NCBI GenBank assembly: GCA_937920005.1
Contig: CALETF010000185.1
Location: forward strand, 1-9,185
Length of the DNA stretch: 9,185 nt
Direction: 5' to 3'
From: an uncultured Candidatus Altimarinota bacterium
Lineage (GTDB): Bacteria > Patescibacteriota > Gracilibacteria > BD1-5 > JAGOOR01
Shown: positions 7,166-9,185 of the stretch, piece after piece
Layout: each line of letters begins with the position of its first letter
Numbering within the stretch: the stretch's first letter is position 1
Notes under the pieces: generated by a model
Told to the model about the DNA's origin: nothing
Database searches by the model: none
What the model saw: only the letters and a program-made list of their open reading frames with translations
Program-made: the position numbers and the translations under genes

Positions 7166-7999
7166 TTAATCGTAGGTATCAAAGGCACGAACAAATTGGT
7201 CAGCCACCTTTTCAACAAAACGAAGATATCACCAGGCGGATGTATCTTCTTCTATTGGGGGAATTTTGTAAACAGAAACATGGTAGTTTTTTTCTATATT
7301 TTTAATTTCAGAGTCAGTGAGGGGGAGAGACACAAATATATGGTTTATGTTCTCTTTTTTGAGGGCATCTTTGAGTCATTTATCCTTTAGAAAATCTTTG
7401 ATGCTATTATATTCTCGAGCTTTATGCTCAGAGAGTCAGAACTTTTCTACAAAAGCATCGAATCAGCTTCATAGTGTAATAAATGAAACCTTGTGATATT
7501 TTGAGAGGCGATTTTGTATTGATTCGTAGAGATTTTCTATCAGATGAATGTAGTTCCCAGTACTATCATAGTAGTAGCCAGGATTTGTTTTATCTTTTTC
7601 AGCAAGTGCATCACGTATTCATGTGATTTGTCATGAAAGTACATCATTATTATATAATACTTGACCTACTGGGAGTCATGTGACGGTTACGTAGGTTCAC
7701 TTATAGTCTTGTAGATTTTTATTGAGCTGGCTTTGGTCGAGAGGTACAGTATCTATTATGATATCAGAGTTTTTAATCAGGTTTTTCTGCGTATCTTGGA
7801 TATTTTTCAGAGATCCTATTACAACAGAACCTCTATCTCAGATAATCATTTTTGTATGAACTCATATGAGAGTATCGAGAGTAAAAATTGTAATCTTTTT
7901 TTGTGCATTTTCTGGTTGTTTCTGCCCTAAAAAATGATAATTTGCGATAACAAAAATAAGACCTAAAATTGTTCAAAATAATACGATTTTTCGTGCCAT
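7166..7999 (-). CDS. Membrane-anchored TroA/ZnuA-like protein lacking usual metal ligands
   Basis: The 277-residue product begins with a hydrophobic segment (about 5-20) and no lipobox Cys, so it is probably anchored outside the membrane by its N-terminus. The body resembles the periplasmic metal-binding (TroA/ZnuA) fold: a first strand KITIF, a NSDIIIDT segment matching the position of 'ADlviyNG', a central FITLGSGFDAFVEKFGL that lines up with the family's 'fvtfHdAFgYfakrYGL', and a C-terminal NINHIFVSLP strand with a final helix. The usual His of the central motif is replaced (LGSGF at 176-180, both Gly from TGA), and the PHxxE-type His region reads as SLKNIQDT. Metal binding is therefore doubtful, or the ligand differs. 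Twelve of 19 glycines are TGA, the highest share here. The gene ends TAA, tail to tail with the His-tail membrane gene. The fold call rests on motif likeness only. Confidence 0.6.
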
Positions 8000-8021
8000 A
8001 AAGTGTTTAAAAATATGCGGA

Positions 8022-8027
8022 ATTATA
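8022..8027 (-). promoter_or_regulatory. Candidate -10 element for the TroA-like gene
   Basis: The minus strand reads TATAAT exactly, 22 bases before the ATG at 7999, giving a leader of about 16 nt. No clear -35 is present at 16-18 bases. A 12-bp palindrome lies 5 bases upstream, in the spacer. Confidence 0.45.
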
Positions 8028-8032
8028 GTTGT

Positions 8033-8044
8033 TTTTCGCGAAAA
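8033..8044. repeat. Perfect 12-bp palindrome TTTTCGCGAAAA
   Basis: The site is fully self-complementary and sits between the candidate -10 of the TroA-like gene and the dnaA leader region. It has a GC core in an otherwise AT-rich gap. Its size and place suit an operator for a dimeric repressor; the regulator is not identified. Confidence 0.5.
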
Positions 8045-8113
8045 TACATTTTTTCTCTCCAAGATTATTGTGTTATTAATCTAATATATTTTATTATAGT
8101 AAAATGAAATATT

Positions 8114-8119
8114 TATAAT
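8114..8119 (+). promoter_or_regulatory. Candidate -10 element for dnaA
   Basis: A perfect TATAAT lies 85 bases before the ATG at 8205, giving a leader of about 78 nt, but no convincing -35 is seen. An alternative is TTGTGT (8068-8073), 18 bases, TATTAT (8092-8097). The AT-rich context makes chance matches likely. Confidence 0.3.
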
Positions 8120-8204
8120 AATGTCAATTTTGTAAAAAAACCTTCTAGATGGGTAAATGTTTGAGAATTAAAAATCAAGGTCTTTTTTCTTTGACTTTGT
8201 TTTT

Positions 8205-9185
8205 ATGGAAACAATAATGATTTGTATGACAAACCTCTCCGTTTTACCTCAACTTCAGAACTTTTGTCAGATTCTCGTTGATGCTTTGCGTAAGCAGGAC
8301 TTTTTAACATATTTCCAAAAGGTAAGTCTCGTAAGTTATGAAAATGGAGTAGTTACTTTTGGCGTCGTATCTGAGTTTATACGAGATAACATGAGCTTCC
8401 GTTTTTCAGAAGCTATTCAGAATGCCGCAAAACAGGTGTGGGTAGATGTAGAAAAAATAGAGATAGTCGTCGATCAAAATATCGAAAACCCCTCATATAC
8501 TCAGGTAATAGATTGTCGAAAGGTTTTCCGAGGTGTTCAAACAAAAGAAAAAAAGGAACCAACACAGGTAAATAATCAAGGAAAAGAAGTTTTTTCTTCT
8601 CGCTTTGATCTGAGCCACTTTGTTGTGGGACCAAGCAATCAGCTTGCTTATTCTGCTTGTGATGCAGTTGTTCGTAAGCCTGGTGCGAATTATAATCCAC
8701 TTTTTCTCTATTCTGAAGTAGGTCTCTGAAAAACCCATCTTCTTCAGGGGACTGCACTTGAGATTAAAAAGAAATTCCCAGAGAAAAAGATTGTCTATAT
8801 TACCTCTGATCAATTCGTTTCGGAGTATGTGAATGCTGTGAAGGAGAGAAAGATAGATCAAATGAGAGCTCGTTTTAGAACAATAGATGTATTACTCGTA
8901 GACGATATTCAATTTCTTGCTGGAAAAAAAGGAACACAAGAAGAAATATATACTCTCTTCAACATCCTCTACGATGCAGGGAAGCAGATTATCCTGAGTT
9001 CTGATCGTCCTCCAAAAGAATTGACTGAGATAGAGCCACGCCTTGTGAGCCGATTTGAATGGGGAATTATGGTTGATATTGATGTTCCAGATTTTGAAAC
9101 ACGACTTGCAATACTTCAACAAAAAGCTCGTGAAAAAGAATTTATCGTTCCTCAGGAAGTAGCTGAATATATAGCATATAATCTC
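8205..9185 (+). CDS. dnaA: Chromosomal replication initiator DnaA (5' part, runs off window)
   Basis: DnaA is the AAA+ ATPase that binds the origin and melts it to start chromosome replication. The window holds 327 residues. Residues about 10-95 are the N-terminal interaction domain, about 100-131 a short charged linker, and from about 132 the AAA+ domain (FDLSHFVVGPSNQLAYSA). Walker A reads SEVGLGKTH at 170-178, Walker B LLVDDIQF with Asp233-Asp234, sensor I SSDRPP, and the arginine-finger region RLVSRFEWG. Gly175 of the P-loop is a TGA codon, the only one in this part of the gene. The first P-loop Gly, normally present in DnaA (GGVGLGKT), is Ser170. The DNA-binding domain IV lies beyond the window. 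ATG codons at 8205, 8217 and 8226 are all possible starts; the first is chosen because no Shine-Dalgarno sequence separates them, and family likeness begins near residue 12. Confidence 0.95.

Larger units (their letters stand above)
8000..8204. other. AT-rich intergenic region upstream of dnaA, possible origin region
   Basis: This 205-base gap separates the divergent TroA-like gene and dnaA and is very AT-rich, especially 8062-8135. Replication origins often lie beside dnaA, and such a stretch could melt easily. I found no TTATCCACA-type DnaA box or repeat cluster, so the origin idea is inference only. The region also holds a weak AT hairpin (ATTTTA at 8088-8093 with TAAAAT at 8100-8105). Confidence 0.25.

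Noticed and set aside
8191..8196. TTGACT as a -35 box for dnaA
   Set aside because: It is only 9 bases before the ATG at 8205, so any matching -10 would lie inside the coding region.
8413..8861. Two minus-strand open frames opposite dnaA
   Set aside because: They lie antisense to conserved DnaA domains including Walker A.
1..9185. UGA read as tryptophan (code 4)
   Set aside because: TGA sites fall on invariant glycines in the DnaA P-loop, FAD-binding loop and Obg fold, and TGG still serves as Trp.

Overview
This window reads as a piece of a Patescibacteria (CPR) chromosome from the Absconditabacteria (SR1) / Gracilibacteria group, which use genetic code 25 (UGA = glycine). The main evidence is in the sequence. 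With the standard code nearly every gene breaks into short ORFs. When TGA is read as Gly, ten long, gap-free genes appear. Several TGA codons then fall on near-invariant glycines: the P-loop of DnaA, the dinucleotide-binding loop of an FAD amine oxidoreductase, and the glycine-rich Obg fold. I count about 45 in-frame TGA codons. The nine genes with a visible end stop at TAA (7) or TAG (2), never TGA. The DNA is AT-rich and very compact.

Layout: (1) 2-820 +, the 3' part of a metallo-beta-lactamase/beta-CASP RNase-type protein. (2) 826-1158 +, a small orphan protein. (3) 1155-2492 -, the ribosome-assembly GTPase Obg. (4) 2549-3025 +, a Nudix-type hydrolase. (5) 4235-5719 and 3015-4229 -, a two-gene unit of a CrtI-like desaturase/isomerase followed by an ABC1/UbiB-type atypical kinase. 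(6) 5871-6443 and 6446-7159 +, a membrane-tethered helix-turn-helix protein and a polytopic membrane protein with a His/Asp-rich tail. (7) 7166-7999 -, a membrane-anchored protein resembling TroA/ZnuA metal-binding proteins but without the usual His ligands. (8) 8205-9185 +, the 5' two thirds or so of dnaA, running off the window.

Housekeeping functions (RNA processing, ribosome assembly, replication initiation) are interleaved with less familiar genes. The desaturase-kinase pair points to isoprenoid or lipid redox chemistry at the membrane. The HTH/His-tail pair looks like a possible membrane sensor-regulator unit and is the best candidate here for something undescribed. Three convergent gene pairs overlap or nearly touch at their stops with no recognisable terminator. 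No start codon is preceded by a clear Shine-Dalgarno sequence, and one promoter is placed so that the transcript would begin at the ATG (leaderless). No tRNA, rRNA, CRISPR array or insertion sequence was seen.
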